The position numbers and the translations under genes were made by a program. Source: Xiphias gladius (lineage: Eukaryota; Chordata; Actinopteri; Istiophoriformes; Xiphiidae). From it: 64,000 nucleotides of DNA. The stretch lies in NCBI RefSeq assembly GCF_016859285.1, contig NC_053402.1:8018531-8082530 (forward strand), written 5' to 3'. Below are positions 19,401 through 29,890 of this stretch, piece by piece. Position 1 is the stretch's first letter. Each line of letters starts with the position of its first letter. The notes beneath the pieces are model-generated. The model made no database searches. It worked only from the letters and a program-made list of their open reading frames with translations, and had not been told where the DNA came from.

Positions 19401-21618
19401 TGATAGGGTGTGTATAAACACAAAGACTGATCAGGAGAGGAGGCAGGTCCAAAATCAAACAGAATAAGAGCTAGAAATTGTAGCTTCCTTTCTGAAAAAA
19501 CAGATTTAAAAGATTTAAAAACCACTGAGACCAGCAATTGTTCTTAGACAGACTAAAACTATGATGATAGGGGATATGACTGATTAAAGTGACGACTTCA
19601 AAGACAACTGATGACAGGTAAAATCTGGCACATAGTACAGGGCATTATACCTCTAAGCTAGGGATGAGTGTCATGTAGAGGGAGATATCATAAGTCAGAT
19701 CTGATTAATCACATTTAACATGGTGTTCAGCGGCAGCTGTCAAAGTGCAGTGAGGGTGTGACCCTGATGGAGCAGATGACACAAGACTTGGGGTGCCTAT
19801 AACTAGGGCAACACCATTATGAACCATTCCAATCAATTCTACTCTACTGTTCTGTTTATATTGCACCAACAAATAATCACAAATGTAATATTTTCTTTAC
19901 ATCTGACTGCATAATAAATGCCCTCGTCTGAACTTATTGTATTTCTTGCTGTATTTCTGTCAGTTTAGTCAGGATTATCCACACTTTTAGACACTTGAAG
20001 CTCTCTGCCATGGCATACACAGAATGTAAACAAACATGAATCACAACAAGTCTAATAGGGGCTTTCTAGAAAGTTCCATGACATGGGGTTATAACAGAGC
20101 TGCCTGAGAACGTGTATGTTAGTATCAAGGTCAAGAGGTAAAGAAGCAGCAGCAGTACTGTTTAATGGGGAACCTAATCCAATGTTCTGCAAAACAAGTA
20201 ACTGATCTGGCATCAAATTTTGATACCCAAAACACATAAAGAAAAAGTAAGCAAATCAGTTTGTTGTTTGATCCAAGGGTACCTTACCAATTCCAAGATG
20301 TGTGTTGATGGAGGCGTAGCGTGCTGTGCCAGTCAGGTTCTTGTTCTCCCTGTAAGGGATGTGCTGATGTGTGCGAGCATCGCGGTACTTTTTGGCCAGG
20401 CCAAAGTCAATGATGTACACCAGATTACCCTTCTTGCCAAGCCCCATTAGGAAGTTGTCAGGCTTCACATCCCGATGGATGAAATTTTTGGAGTGAATGT
20501 ACTCAATGCGACTAATCTGAAGAGCACAGGTGAGACAAAGTGATGAAACGGTCATATGAGTGTGCACCAACAAATAAAAGTTATCTAGTTCATGCACATC
20601 ACCTAGTAGGATCATAAATATTATGTCTCTGTATTCTGATCGTAAACAGAGCATTTTCACATTGTGAGATCTTAACTGAGGAGACTGTGAAATTGTGCTA
20701 ATTCTAATATCCCTAAATTAATGTAGAGACAGGACATACCATCTGGTCTGCCAAAAGCAGGACAGTCTTTAGGCTGAACTTCCGGGAGCAAAAGTTGAAA
20801 AGGTCTTCCAGACTTGGACCGAGTAGCTCCATTACCATCACATTGTAGTCTCCCTCTGCACCACACCACTTTATCGATGGAATACCCACTAGCACGCACA
20901 CATACACACACACGCAAACACACGAAATCAGCATAAAGTACATACAATAGAGTTTTACACTAAATACCAATTCCATGAAAATACCTTTACTTATCTGTAT
21001 ATTTCAAAAATTTGAGAAGATGACAGTCCTTCAGACATTTTTTTGTTAAAAGAATTCATTGTACATTTTTCCTGCAAGCTTAGCAGGGTATCTGCATCTA
21101 GAATATTTCCTGTGTCAAAAACTTTGATAAGGAATGTGTTGAAAAATCTTGCCAAGCATGTCAAAGCTGTATCCACTTCTTACCTCCTCCTTGCATCATC
21201 TTGTAGAACTTGCTTTCAATGTGCAACTGTGGGTGTTTGGTCTTCACACATTCAAGCTTGATGGCTACCTCCTCACCAGTAGCAATGTTGGCACCTGAGG
21301 ACATACACAGACACAAAAAAAATACCACCACAGATGTAAGAGCCATGGATTTCACCAGTGACAGGCCAGTGAAGGATGAATACTAAGGAAAATCAGGTTC
21401 AGTTCCAAAATAAGGGGGGACATTAATGGTACAGTATGAAGAGAGACCATCCAGCAACTACTCCAGAAAGAACCTTAACATAGGAGACAAATTGAAAGTT
21501 GGGTAAGGCAAGCCAAAACAGAAAAACTCCGTTTCCACTTACCCAGGTAAATGTCTCCAAAAGAACCACTCCCTATCTTTCGCCCAAGCCGGTACTTGTT
21601 CCCCACTCTCAGCTCCAT
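16299..21618 (-). CDS. csnk1e: csnk1e, casein kinase 1 epsilon (whole coding span, 9 exons)
   Basis: Nine minus-strand exons (21618-21543, 21294-21184, 20888-20740, 20516-20288, 18513-18343, 18129-17981, 17792-17597, 17439-17300, 16331-16299) join into 417 residues; human CK1 epsilon has 416. It is a Ser/Thr kinase that phosphorylates PER proteins in the circadian clock and Dishevelled in Wnt signalling. The glycine loop ([11 protein letters not shown], residues 16-26), Lys38 in EVAIKLE, the catalytic HRDVKPDN (Asp128) and DFG (149-151) are intact, so an active kinase is expected. The regulatory tail from about residue 296 ([28 protein letters not shown], ending [10 protein letters not shown]) matches the epsilon isoform (human end SVPFDHLGK) rather than delta. 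The start is the ATG opening [16 protein letters not shown], as in all CK1 delta/epsilon. Linkage to tmem184b supports epsilon. Confidence 0.97.
16340..16439. repeat. (TC)n-(CTCA)n-(CA)n microsatellite
   Basis: A compound simple repeat: a CTCTCACTCACTCACTCACT run passes into about 18 CA units ending near 16439, in the last csnk1e intron close to the acceptor. Confidence 0.85.
16526..16660. repeat. probable interspersed repeat with 12-bp inverted arms
   Basis: AACTGCTCATCC (16558-16569) and its exact reverse complement (16635-16646) flank 65 bp including GATTGACTTCGAACTTCACT. The phrase CTCATCCGATTGACTTCGAAC recalls dispersed repeats seen in spiny-rayed fish, but I cannot name the family. It lies in the last csnk1e intron. 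Confidence 0.45.
16687..16704. repeat. G homopolymer run
   Basis: An interrupted run (AAGGGGGGGGGGGGG) on the plus strand, C-rich in the csnk1e pre-mRNA. Such runs are slippage-prone. Confidence 0.8.
17300..17439 (-). CDS. csnk1e: csnk1e coding exon 8 (residues 361-407), regulatory tail
   Basis: Encodes [20 protein letters not shown] then [18 protein letters not shown], Ser/Thr-rich autophosphorylation region, matching CK1 epsilon. The donor is GTGAGA. Reading through the donor would add a short intron-coded end ([12 protein letters not shown]) before a stop. Confidence 0.96.
17597..17792 (-). CDS. csnk1e: csnk1e coding exon 7 (residues 296-360), regulatory tail
   Basis: Encodes [34 protein letters not shown] and NPASRVQQS. 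Less conserved than the kinase domain, as is normal for the autoinhibitory tail. Confidence 0.95.
17981..18129 (-). CDS. csnk1e: csnk1e coding exon 6 (residues 246-295), end of kinase domain
   Basis: Encodes [20 protein letters not shown] through [12 protein letters not shown], the end of the catalytic domain. The acceptor is TCCTACAG and the donor GTAAGT; it ends in phase 0. Confidence 0.97.
18343..18513 (-). CDS. csnk1e: csnk1e coding exon 5 (residues 189-245)
   Basis: Encodes [20 protein letters not shown] through [12 protein letters not shown], lower C-lobe with the family signature [17 protein letters not shown]. Phase 1 at both ends. The donor is GTGAGT. Confidence 0.97.
18514..20287 (-). 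other. csnk1e: csnk1e intron between kinase exons 4 and 5, no element recognised
   Basis: 1.8-kb AT-rich intron. Small frames at 19249-19467 and 20052-20237 have no splice context or family resemblance. Confidence 0.7.
20288..20516 (-). CDS. csnk1e: csnk1e coding exon 4 (residues 113-188), catalytic loop and DFG
   Basis: Encodes [36 protein letters not shown] and [16 protein letters not shown]: the catalytic loop, magnesium-binding DFG and substrate-recognition segment. The acceptor is CTCTTCAG and the donor GTAAGG. Confidence 0.97.
20740..20888 (-). CDS. csnk1e: csnk1e coding exon 3 (residues 63-112)
   Basis: Encodes [20 protein letters not shown] through [10 protein letters not shown], the hinge and start of the C-lobe, unchanged from human. 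The donor is GTATGT; it ends in phase 0. Confidence 0.97.
21184..21294 (-). CDS. csnk1e: csnk1e coding exon 2 (residues 26-62)
   Basis: Encodes [20 protein letters not shown] through KFYKMMQGG, with the ATP-anchoring Lys38. Phase 1 at both ends. The acceptor is TCCTCAG and the donor GTAAGA. Confidence 0.97.
21543..21618 (-). CDS. csnk1e: csnk1e coding exon 1 (residues 1-25)
   Basis: [20 protein letters not shown] then GDIYL, including the glycine-rich ATP loop. A likely acceptor (GGTGACAG) lies 15 bases upstream of the ATG, so the exon also carries a little 5'UTR. The donor is GTAAGT. Confidence 0.97.
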
Positions 21619-21639
21619 GGTTGCAAGTCGTCACTGTCA

Positions 21640-24240
21640 CCAACAGACAGCACAGATGTGGTGAGAACGAGGCAAATGACACATGACACCTGACTAGTTT
21701 GTCTGTGATGCACCTCCTTTCTCTCACCACTAACTCTGGAACATTATAGGATGAGCTACTGTAAAACTCAACTGAATATAAACAGGAATATTTCCTCCAC
21801 TTTGCTAAATGGTAGAATGTGAGAAGGTATCCTCAAGGGTCAGTCAGCTGCTCACATGATGATCATCAATGCCAGATAGCTGAATCGACCATGTGTGTGT
21901 GTGAGAATGTAGCCTAAGCAGGGCTAGTTGATCAGCAACAGCTGTCTGGCCTCCAGAAACACACGATTAGATTTGTAGGGTAGCTGGGAGAGGGAGTTGG
22001 ACACACTGAGATCAGCAACACAGGGAAAATAGGAGAAAGCAATACAGCAAAATGAGGGCTACACAGAAATGTCAGTTGCAACTTGGAAGAGGAGTGGATC
22101 AGAATCAACTGCTGCATCAGTACTAGGACTTGGCAAACACGAGGAATTTAAGTGCATCTCCTGAGCTGAACTGCACGTGATGCTGGAGCAGGATCATCAT
22201 TTATTTAGTACTCGCTCTACCACGCCACATTGTGCAGCCACTGCAAATGCAAGACTAAGCTCTCTACTGTACTGTACTGGCACTGCCAAGGGAGGAAGGG
22301 CATGAGCAGCCGCGGAGCGCTTGCTTGCTATATCTGTGTCAAGACCCTCAGACAATTCTGTGCAATGAACTTCAGAGAGTAAAGTGCTGCAGAAAACACA
22401 TCAGCGCTTTTATCAAAGAGATTTGGTTCCTAACCAGCAATTTGGGAATACCATGTAAACAAACTTTGCCCTTTATTGTAACAGTGGACCCTCGTTCCAA
22501 ATGTAGAGCTGCTGTTTCTTCAAATAAACACTTCTAGCCAGGCTCTGAGCTAATCAAATGATCTCATGACATGTGCCCTATTGACAGTTCAACAGGACAA
22601 TATAAGAAATAGCCCATATTGTCTTTACGGATTCTTATGTTGCACTTTGAGTGGCCTCAAACTTCATCCCCAATAGAAAACATGAAATAGTCTCATGACA
22701 ACTCTGAGAAATTGCAAAACAAAGCATTCTCTGACAAACTCAGTTTTGTTCACATGCCAACTCAAGCAAGCAGAATGGTCATCAATTCTGCAGAACTAGT
22801 CCTCTGTATTCAGTTTGCTTCGATCCAAACCTCCTTTATCTCAACATTAATTCTCAGGAGTTATTCTGATTGTATGCAGTGGAATTTAAAAAAAAGAAAA
22901 AAAGCTGCAAACACTAGCTCCGTTCTACGACTTCAACAGTTATGTCTGATACACTATCAACTTGGATCATATGAGACTTCAATTCAACTCAAAACAACTT
23001 GCATTGCTCTGTCCTCATCTCAAGTAAAAACATCAGCTGACCCAACATACTGTAAGATGTAGGCCCTAGACCTCCCTGTCAACTCTAGCTGATGAGAGGA
23101 CAGCCTGGCATAGTAGATGCAATGGAGGCAGAGGGATTTGGGTTAATAAATGGTTAGGTTTCAGTGAGCAACATTAATCACAGGGCTACACAGTAAGCGC
23201 CATTGATTAATTACTTTGTTCAGAAACAGTGATACACAATTTTAAAAACACACCGTATTTCACTGCGTGTTTAAGACTGTGCCGATGTGGATTCCAGTAG
23301 CATATACCCTCATGTGTTGATTCTAAAAAGCTTGCGAATTTGGTATTGCAAAGAAATGTATGGTGAAAACTTAGCAACAATGTGAAGAATGCATTATTTA
23401 ATGTTTCAGAAATGGCCAGCGTGACGAAGAGCAAGTGGAATTAGCCTGTGACACTCCACTTGAAAAAACGTGTTATTATGGCAGTCATCACCTACAAGAC
23501 GGTGGATTGGTTACAGTGGATGCTACAGTACATAACTACTGGTTCAGGGGAGTCTTAGTGGAGGTTGTGAAGACAGGATGTCCCGAATGTGAAATAATTT
23601 TGTATTTCTTGAAATTAGTCAGACCCACTTCTTTAGAAAGTAGATGAGGACGTGAAAAAGTAAGTCTTAGAGGAAAAACAACTGTCAGAGACTCAAAGCC
23701 AGAAGATTTCGCAATCACATGAAAAACAGCACTGCTACAGCTCTCACACTCAGGCAGCTGTCACTCCACAATCAACTCGTGTGTAACAGAGTTGACAAAT
23801 TCACGCATTAATATGACAGGGACTTTCAAATTTATAGTTTAATTATGTGTTTTTTAACGTTAATGGCAGGTGTCAGGTTATATTTTTGTTTCCTGTTTGG
23901 ATTTTGATGAGAAGCGAGTCAATTGTGATTGACGTTACTAGAGCACAATATTTGCCATATTACATTTCACGAAATCTTAACAGTTCCGATGTTTAGAAAG
24001 GCCCATTTGCATAATTTACAGACGGTAGTAACGTTAGAAAAAAAGAAAAAACCAATCGCAAGCATCAACGTTAGTTAACTGTTAGCTTCTAGGAGTAAGC
24101 TAGGAGAAATACGTTAACCGAACCGTGATACGGACTGCACCTTGAATATTTTCTAAATAAAATAAAGATTGAAATATGTTGTTATATCGCACTTCGCCAC
24201 ATTTTACATTCTTCTTACAACCGCACCCATGTATGTACTA
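21640..24240 (-). other. csnk1e: csnk1e first intron
   Basis: No convincing exon or mobile element. Near the 5' exon, at 24068-24110, it contains GTTAGTTAACTGTTAGC and AGTAAGCTAGG, related in style to the palindromic AACGTT/GCTAGC clusters at the other promoters. Confidence 0.55.
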
Positions 24241-24378
24241 GACTAGCCTGTGTAGAAAGCCATCCGTACTACTCGCCCCCTCCCCCTCTCCTGTAAGCCG
24301 TGAATACAAGACTCTAATTCGGCCGAATCAGGCCCCTTTTCCCCCTTGATTGCTTTGGTTCCCCGACCCGCCACTCAC

Positions 24379-24620
24379 CCGATATTGGGTTCGTCCGAGA
24401 GCTGCTTAGTTAGAGGTTCTGATCCGATGGTTGTCAGTCGGACAGGGGCCTGGGCAGAGGAGGATGGGAGCGGATTCTGGCGGCTTTCATACCCCCAGCT
24501 TTTAGCTCTGTCGTCGGTTGCACTCCCTGTTGACAGTCCCTGAGAAGCTCCGACAGCACGAGCGGCCGTTCTCCACTCGAATCTGTCTCCCCCTCTCGTT
24601 ACTTAACAACGCGCCCGTTC
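24379..24620 (-). promoter_or_regulatory. csnk1e: csnk1e untranslated first exon and promoter (limits approximate)
   Basis: The CpG-rich patch 24240-24620 ends at a good minus-strand donor, ATCGG|GTGAGTGGC (exon end 24379), in the right place for the 5' exon of csnk1e. Intron 1 would be about 2.7 kb. The 5' limit is a guess. Confidence 0.55.
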
Positions 24621-25580
24621 ACAACGTCGATGATGTCATTCTCTGGATGTTAGAGGACAGTCATTTAAGAAAAACGTCATACCTAACTGCTCCTTCTTCC
24701 TTTATTTTGACCATAGAGTATTTATCAAGCAATATGAGTCATTATGCTGTGTTTGCAAAGTGAATTTGTTTGCATTGGTTGGGTTTATCATGCAGCACAA
24801 TAACAAATATATCATGTTATAATATCAGTAAATATACTAATATTTTTTTTCCCCCCTCTTGTGGCTAATATCTATCAGTTGGTACATGCCAAGCAAGAAA
24901 TCTCATTTTTCCACCACTCAGAGGGCTGGCTGTACACACCTGCTTGTTCTGTGTGACTGACTGTAAGGCCAAAGACATCTAGGCCCTGCATACATTTGAG
25001 AATGGTCCTGTCACAAAGTGTTTGAAACTTCTTTAAATTGGGGCTTTTATCTCTGGACAAAATTAGTAGTCTAAAATAATGTTACTGTGGGGCGAGAGCT
25101 GCCACTTAAGACGATGAGAATTCACAGTTGAAACAGAGAACGTAAATAATTTCATACAGTGAGTAGTGGCTTACTGCAGAGTGACGCGAGTGTTAAATAG
25201 GATTGATTTGTGGATGGTAATGAGAGGGTGGCAGGTGGACATGCTTGGCTTGTTTCGCTGTGGCCCAGTGTATTAACAGCCATTCCACCTTAACGTAATT
25301 CTTTGTCATATTCATCATTGTAACATGCAAAAAGCATGGCTTTTTATCGTAAACACACTATGCAGTGCTTAATGTTCATATTGCAATAAAGCAGGATGCT
25401 GTCACAAAGTGTCAAACCACAGGACATCAAAAGGGAAACAGGTAAGGGGCAGTTTTGACCTACGACTGGTTCAACATAGAGGGTACTCAATCTGAAAAAC
25501 TTCAAGTACTTTTAACCAAATCCAGAAACCTGGATACACACACACAAAATATATTACAAAAATGACCACAAAGACAAATT
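24621..25580. other. intergenic region between tnrc6b 3' end and csnk1e promoter
   Basis: About 0.95 kb with no coding signal. AT-rich, with a T9/C7 run at 24842-24857. Confidence 0.6.
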
Positions 25581-25600
25581 TAGAAGCCAATACTTTCATC

Positions 25601-25606
25601 TTTATT
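25601..25606 (-). terminator. tnrc6b: polyadenylation signal AATAAA for tnrc6b
   Basis: Canonical hexamer on the minus strand about 1.4 kb past the stop codon. No other equally placed hexamer was noticed before the csnk1e promoter. Confidence 0.5.
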
Positions 25607-26922
25607 AATCTTGTTCTCATTTGTTTAAATAAATTTTTCCTTTGTAAAATCTCAAAACGAAAACACTGAACAGGAGTGTTAAAGCCTGTCTTAATTTAAA
25701 ACGAATACACAACAACAGAACATTAAAAACGTACGGTAACTCTTAATCTGCATCTGTAAACAACCCGTCCCACCCCTCCCTCCCACTCCACACAGTTTGA
25801 TAAGATTTGGCATGTCCATTTTCTCAACGCATATGCCTTCAGCTCTTTGTGTCATTAAAATGTTCTTTTTTTAATTATTGCAGGTCGGACAATAAAAAAG
25901 ACAAGTCTGCTAAAAAAAACAAACAACTTCAAATGAGAAAAAAAGCATTAGTGCCAATATTTCTTAACACACAGTCAGCAGTATACCGAATGCACTCAAA
26001 ACATTTTTGTATAGACCTTCTGTATAGTAAGCAGCCTTGCCCACATTATGACAGGCAGGTAACATGCACACACACATTATCCTCACATTCATACACACGC
26101 ACAACTGTGGTGGTTTAATCCACTTACTTGGTCTCAGTCTCACTCATACTCATGTCCATATAGCGTGATAATGTGCGCAGTATCGAAACATGGTGAAATG
26201 CAACATAGCCTCAAACTGCCAGCAATTTAACATTTATCACTGCAACAGTAACAAACATGTTCAAGAGAGAATAACAGAGAAAGAGTGCGTGAGATACAAC
26301 AGTAGGAGGTCAGCATTTTTGAAAACAGAACAATGACATTTCTCAATATTTTCACTGTTCAAAATTAAAACCATACATACAAACAAACAGAAAAACAAAC
26401 TTAACATACACAGTAAGATACAGTTCTGTTGTCAATCAGAGCTGTTTGCATGTGTTTGGATTCGGTCTCCATATTTAAGGGGACGTGAATACAAACTGCA
26501 CTTTAACCTCACATCATGTAGTAGTTTTAAGTTCTTTTATACGATGAAGGTAATGCTGTTTACAGTGCCCATCTGTCTGAAGGCTTGTCTGTATTTGGTG
26601 TGTGCATGTGTATGTAAATCTGTTGAAAAGTCCCCTATTTACTAAGCACATTTCAATCCAGTCAAGTCTTTCAGACCTACTGACTTTTCATTCTTTTTCA
26701 GGTTTCAAGTCTAAGCAGTTGAAATCTTCATCTGTGGAAAAAGGCTGTATACACATCTAACAGTCCCTGCATTTGTTTATATAATAGCTTAAGTCTGGCC
26801 ACGAGAATGTGTGTAAGCATGTCTCACATTTCTGCTTTATGTGTGTGCACATTAATATGCATACTATGTATATGTATGCACATGTCGTATATGTGTAGTA
26901 CATTAATATGCATACCATGTAA

Positions 26923-26925
<3 letters not shown>

Positions 26926-26962
<37 letters not shown>
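26926..26962. repeat. (TG)n microsatellite in tnrc6b 3'UTR
   Basis: About 18 uninterrupted TG units on the plus strand. Confidence 0.9.
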
Positions 26963-26965
<3 letters not shown>

Positions 26966-27041
26966 ATATTAAGTACATATGAATCCCAGTGTATGTTGTA
27001 TCAGTGTGTCCAAACCTACATGTACAAATGGAGGGGGCTCA

Positions 27042-27615
27042 TCAGATGGAATCAGCTCCTCCTCCCAGCAGGTCACCGGGCAACAATGCTGCAGGGCTGT
27101 CCATTTGGTGCCTTTCCTCCATTTGCGGTGCCCCCCACAGGCTGCTGCTGGGGTATCCAGCAGTCATGCCCCCCCAGAACCCAGACCTCCCAGCCTCCAC
27201 TCCCCCAACACCTCCACCCTCCCCCGACCCATTGGTGCTCCACTGGGAAAATATCCCCAGCCCGGATCCTTGGGCTGAAGAGGTGTCTGAAGAACTGCCT
27301 GTACCATCAAGACTTTGCCAGCCAGAGCCAGAGGACCTCACACTACCTAGAACCGCTGCTCCACTTTCCCCTCCTCCACCACCATTTCCATTTCCACTTG
27401 AAGTCGTGCCCACTGCTGCCCGCTCACTTCCTGGGGAGCTACCTCCACTGCTGGCCACAGCAGTGCCTGTTCCAGATGAACCCTGTGTCCCACCGGCCGC
27501 GGCCCCTCCTGAGCTGGCCCCCTCCGCCCCTCCGGCCTGGGAATGTGCAAAATAGCGAGCAACTTCTTCCTCACTCACAAACTCCGCCAGGATTGTGGTG
27601 TTGCCCAGAACACAC
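27042..27615 (-). CDS. tnrc6b: tnrc6b last coding exon (residues 1865-2055)
   Basis: Encodes [20 protein letters not shown], a Gly/Ala/Ser-rich expansion, [15 protein letters not shown] and [14 protein letters not shown] before TGA (27044-27042). The terminal SLWG and GW residues belong to the silencing domain. The antisense strand has a long chance frame here. Confidence 0.96.
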
Positions 27616-29817
27616 CTGAGTGGAAGTTACAAGTCAAGGCTCTTTAGATCAACGGGAGCATGTTCAATGTTAAGTATAGTTGTATTTGTGAAATTAGAGG
27701 TTAACCTACATGTGCAGTGCACCCTGGGCCTTGGCTGCTTCCTGCCGGCTGCTGTAGCGAATCAGAGCGCTGCCCTGTGTCAGGCCGAGGTGGAAGGTCA
27801 GCAGGGGGCCATGCTGCATGCAGATAGTCCTCAGTGTGGAGCCATCGATCTACAGGGAAAGAAGAATAAAGGTTAAGATTTACTGTGTGCCTGTGTGTGG
27901 ATGTGTGAAATGACAATGCTAGAGTAATTGTTCGCAATCTTGATTCATCAATTAATGGGATATGGAATGGTCAAGGAATCTACGAGGATATGCAACAATA
28001 GTTATGTGTATGAAGACTTGTGAATTAATAAATAATGCAGTGAGACTGTACATTATGGCTTTATCGGTCTGTAGTCCTGTCACAGTTACAGTAAGATACT
28101 CAAGTCGTGCAAGCCAGTGCACAAGAGCACTGAGTGAGGCCAAATGGATCATTGTAAAAAAAAAAAAAAAAAATCTATATGACTAAAAAAAAAAAAGAAA
28201 AATTTAGTCTAGACTTAGAATTAAAAATTTTCATTTCAATGCTTTTCCCAGAGCAGTGTCATGCCAGTATCATTTGAGCAGACCCTAATTGATTTAAAGG
28301 CTCATCCAACTTCACAATCCAATTACAGATGGGTCACACATCATTCTGCCTAATTTGCATAAGATAGACTGAAGGGGAATACAGATGATAAACACAGAGG
28401 TTTAATGCTTTTGAATTCAAACTCTGACCAGTTTTGTCTGGGCATCTGTTTTACTTTACAGTGATGATAAAACCCTTCATCACAACAGAATTTAATACCA
28501 TTTTATTTCTACAGTATACTCCTGTTAAATCTTTACCTCACCCTTCTGCACCATTTCAGTTTAAAGACAGCAGGTTTACTGGTGGTGACAATGTTAACAT
28601 TTTAAATTCACTGCTGCTACAAAATCCCAGAACATTTTGCTTCTAGTTTCTCCTCAGGGTTTCCTCTCAACCTGTCCTTCCTTCTTTTTCTGTTTACTTA
28701 CCTGAGGGGTCAGGTTGCTCAGAAGCAACCAGCAGCTGCCTCTGGAGGCCACACCATCACTCCAAGCTGACCCTATGAAGAAAAAAGGAGTGAGACAAAC
28801 AGAAAAGAAGACAAGGATGAAACAAGGGATGTCACAGTTGATGACAAACACAGAGATTACGGTGAAGATTACCTTATTTACATAAAGACAACTTTTATAC
28901 TATGTTTCATGATACTGTGTACAGACCTGAGACATCAGGTCACTGTAAAGAAAGGTCTCTCTCTGTACAGTATATATTTAAGTCCTAAGTTGACAAATGG
29001 TTCTGAAATGAAATCTTTTCTCCGTAAACAGTACCTGGCCCAAATCTTGACTCTTGATTAATCCCACCCCCTCCCCAGCTCCGGGCCAGCCGTGGGCCTC
29101 CACTACCCCATGGGGAGGGCGAGGCCTGCTTCTGATTAGTTAAACCAGGAGGGGGGCGCGGCAGCTGCGAGCTGTTGCGATTGGTCTTCCACAACTTGTT
29201 TTGTCCGATGGGTTCTGGGGGCCAGCTGGGCTTGTACTCAGAGTACTTTCCTGAAGAGGAAATGGAGAGGGTGGGAGAAAGAGGGGGAAAACGAGTTTTG
29301 ACAAACAGACCACAGAAATGGAAGTTGAAAAGGACACAGTACAGCTAAATCCTTAGGCATCTTTGCAGAAAAGGACTAAAAGGACTAATCTGTACACCAA
29401 TTAAACACCAGTTAAATACAATTCAAACACAATTATAGTTAAAGAAAAAAAGAAATTGAAAAGCAAATGACAACTGAGCTAATAAGATGAGGGAGATTCA
29501 AAAGTAAAAATGCAAAAGGAAATAAAGAGTATATGAAAATCGAACAAATCAAAACATACCTGTGCTGTGTGCATTGCTGAGGGGGCTGTCTGAGGCACTG
29601 TAGGGCCAGGCACCAGGTGAAGGCAGCGAGGTGTTGAGGGAGGGGTTTGGCCCTACAAAACATTATAAGGTTATTAACAAATCCTGTGATAAACAAGACA
29701 GGGCTACCAAAGTACACCTGGACTGCAGACTGCAGAGTCTATGGCAAACACTGTTTGTCAAACTGGCACTGGAGCATGTTTAAGTATTTCCAAAACTTGG
29801 GTCATGTGACTAAAAAA

Positions 29818-29890
<73 letters not shown>

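Larger units (their letters stand above)
25580..27041 (-). other. tnrc6b: tnrc6b 3'UTR (about 1.45 kb)
   Basis: Runs from the stop to a minus-strand AATAAA at 25606-25601, with cleavage inferred near 25585. It contains a (TG)n run on the plus strand (26926-26962, CA in the mRNA) and no coding signal. Confidence 0.6.

Noticed and set aside
16299..21618. Naming the kinase csnk1d
   Set aside because: The kinase domains are nearly identical, but the tail ([30 protein letters not shown]) and neighbours fit epsilon.
26807..27619. 270-codon plus-strand open frame, Pro/His-rich
   Set aside because: It is the antisense of the last tnrc6b coding exon. The GC-rich Gly/Ala/Ser codons lack stops on the other strand; the minus-strand product matches TNRC6B.
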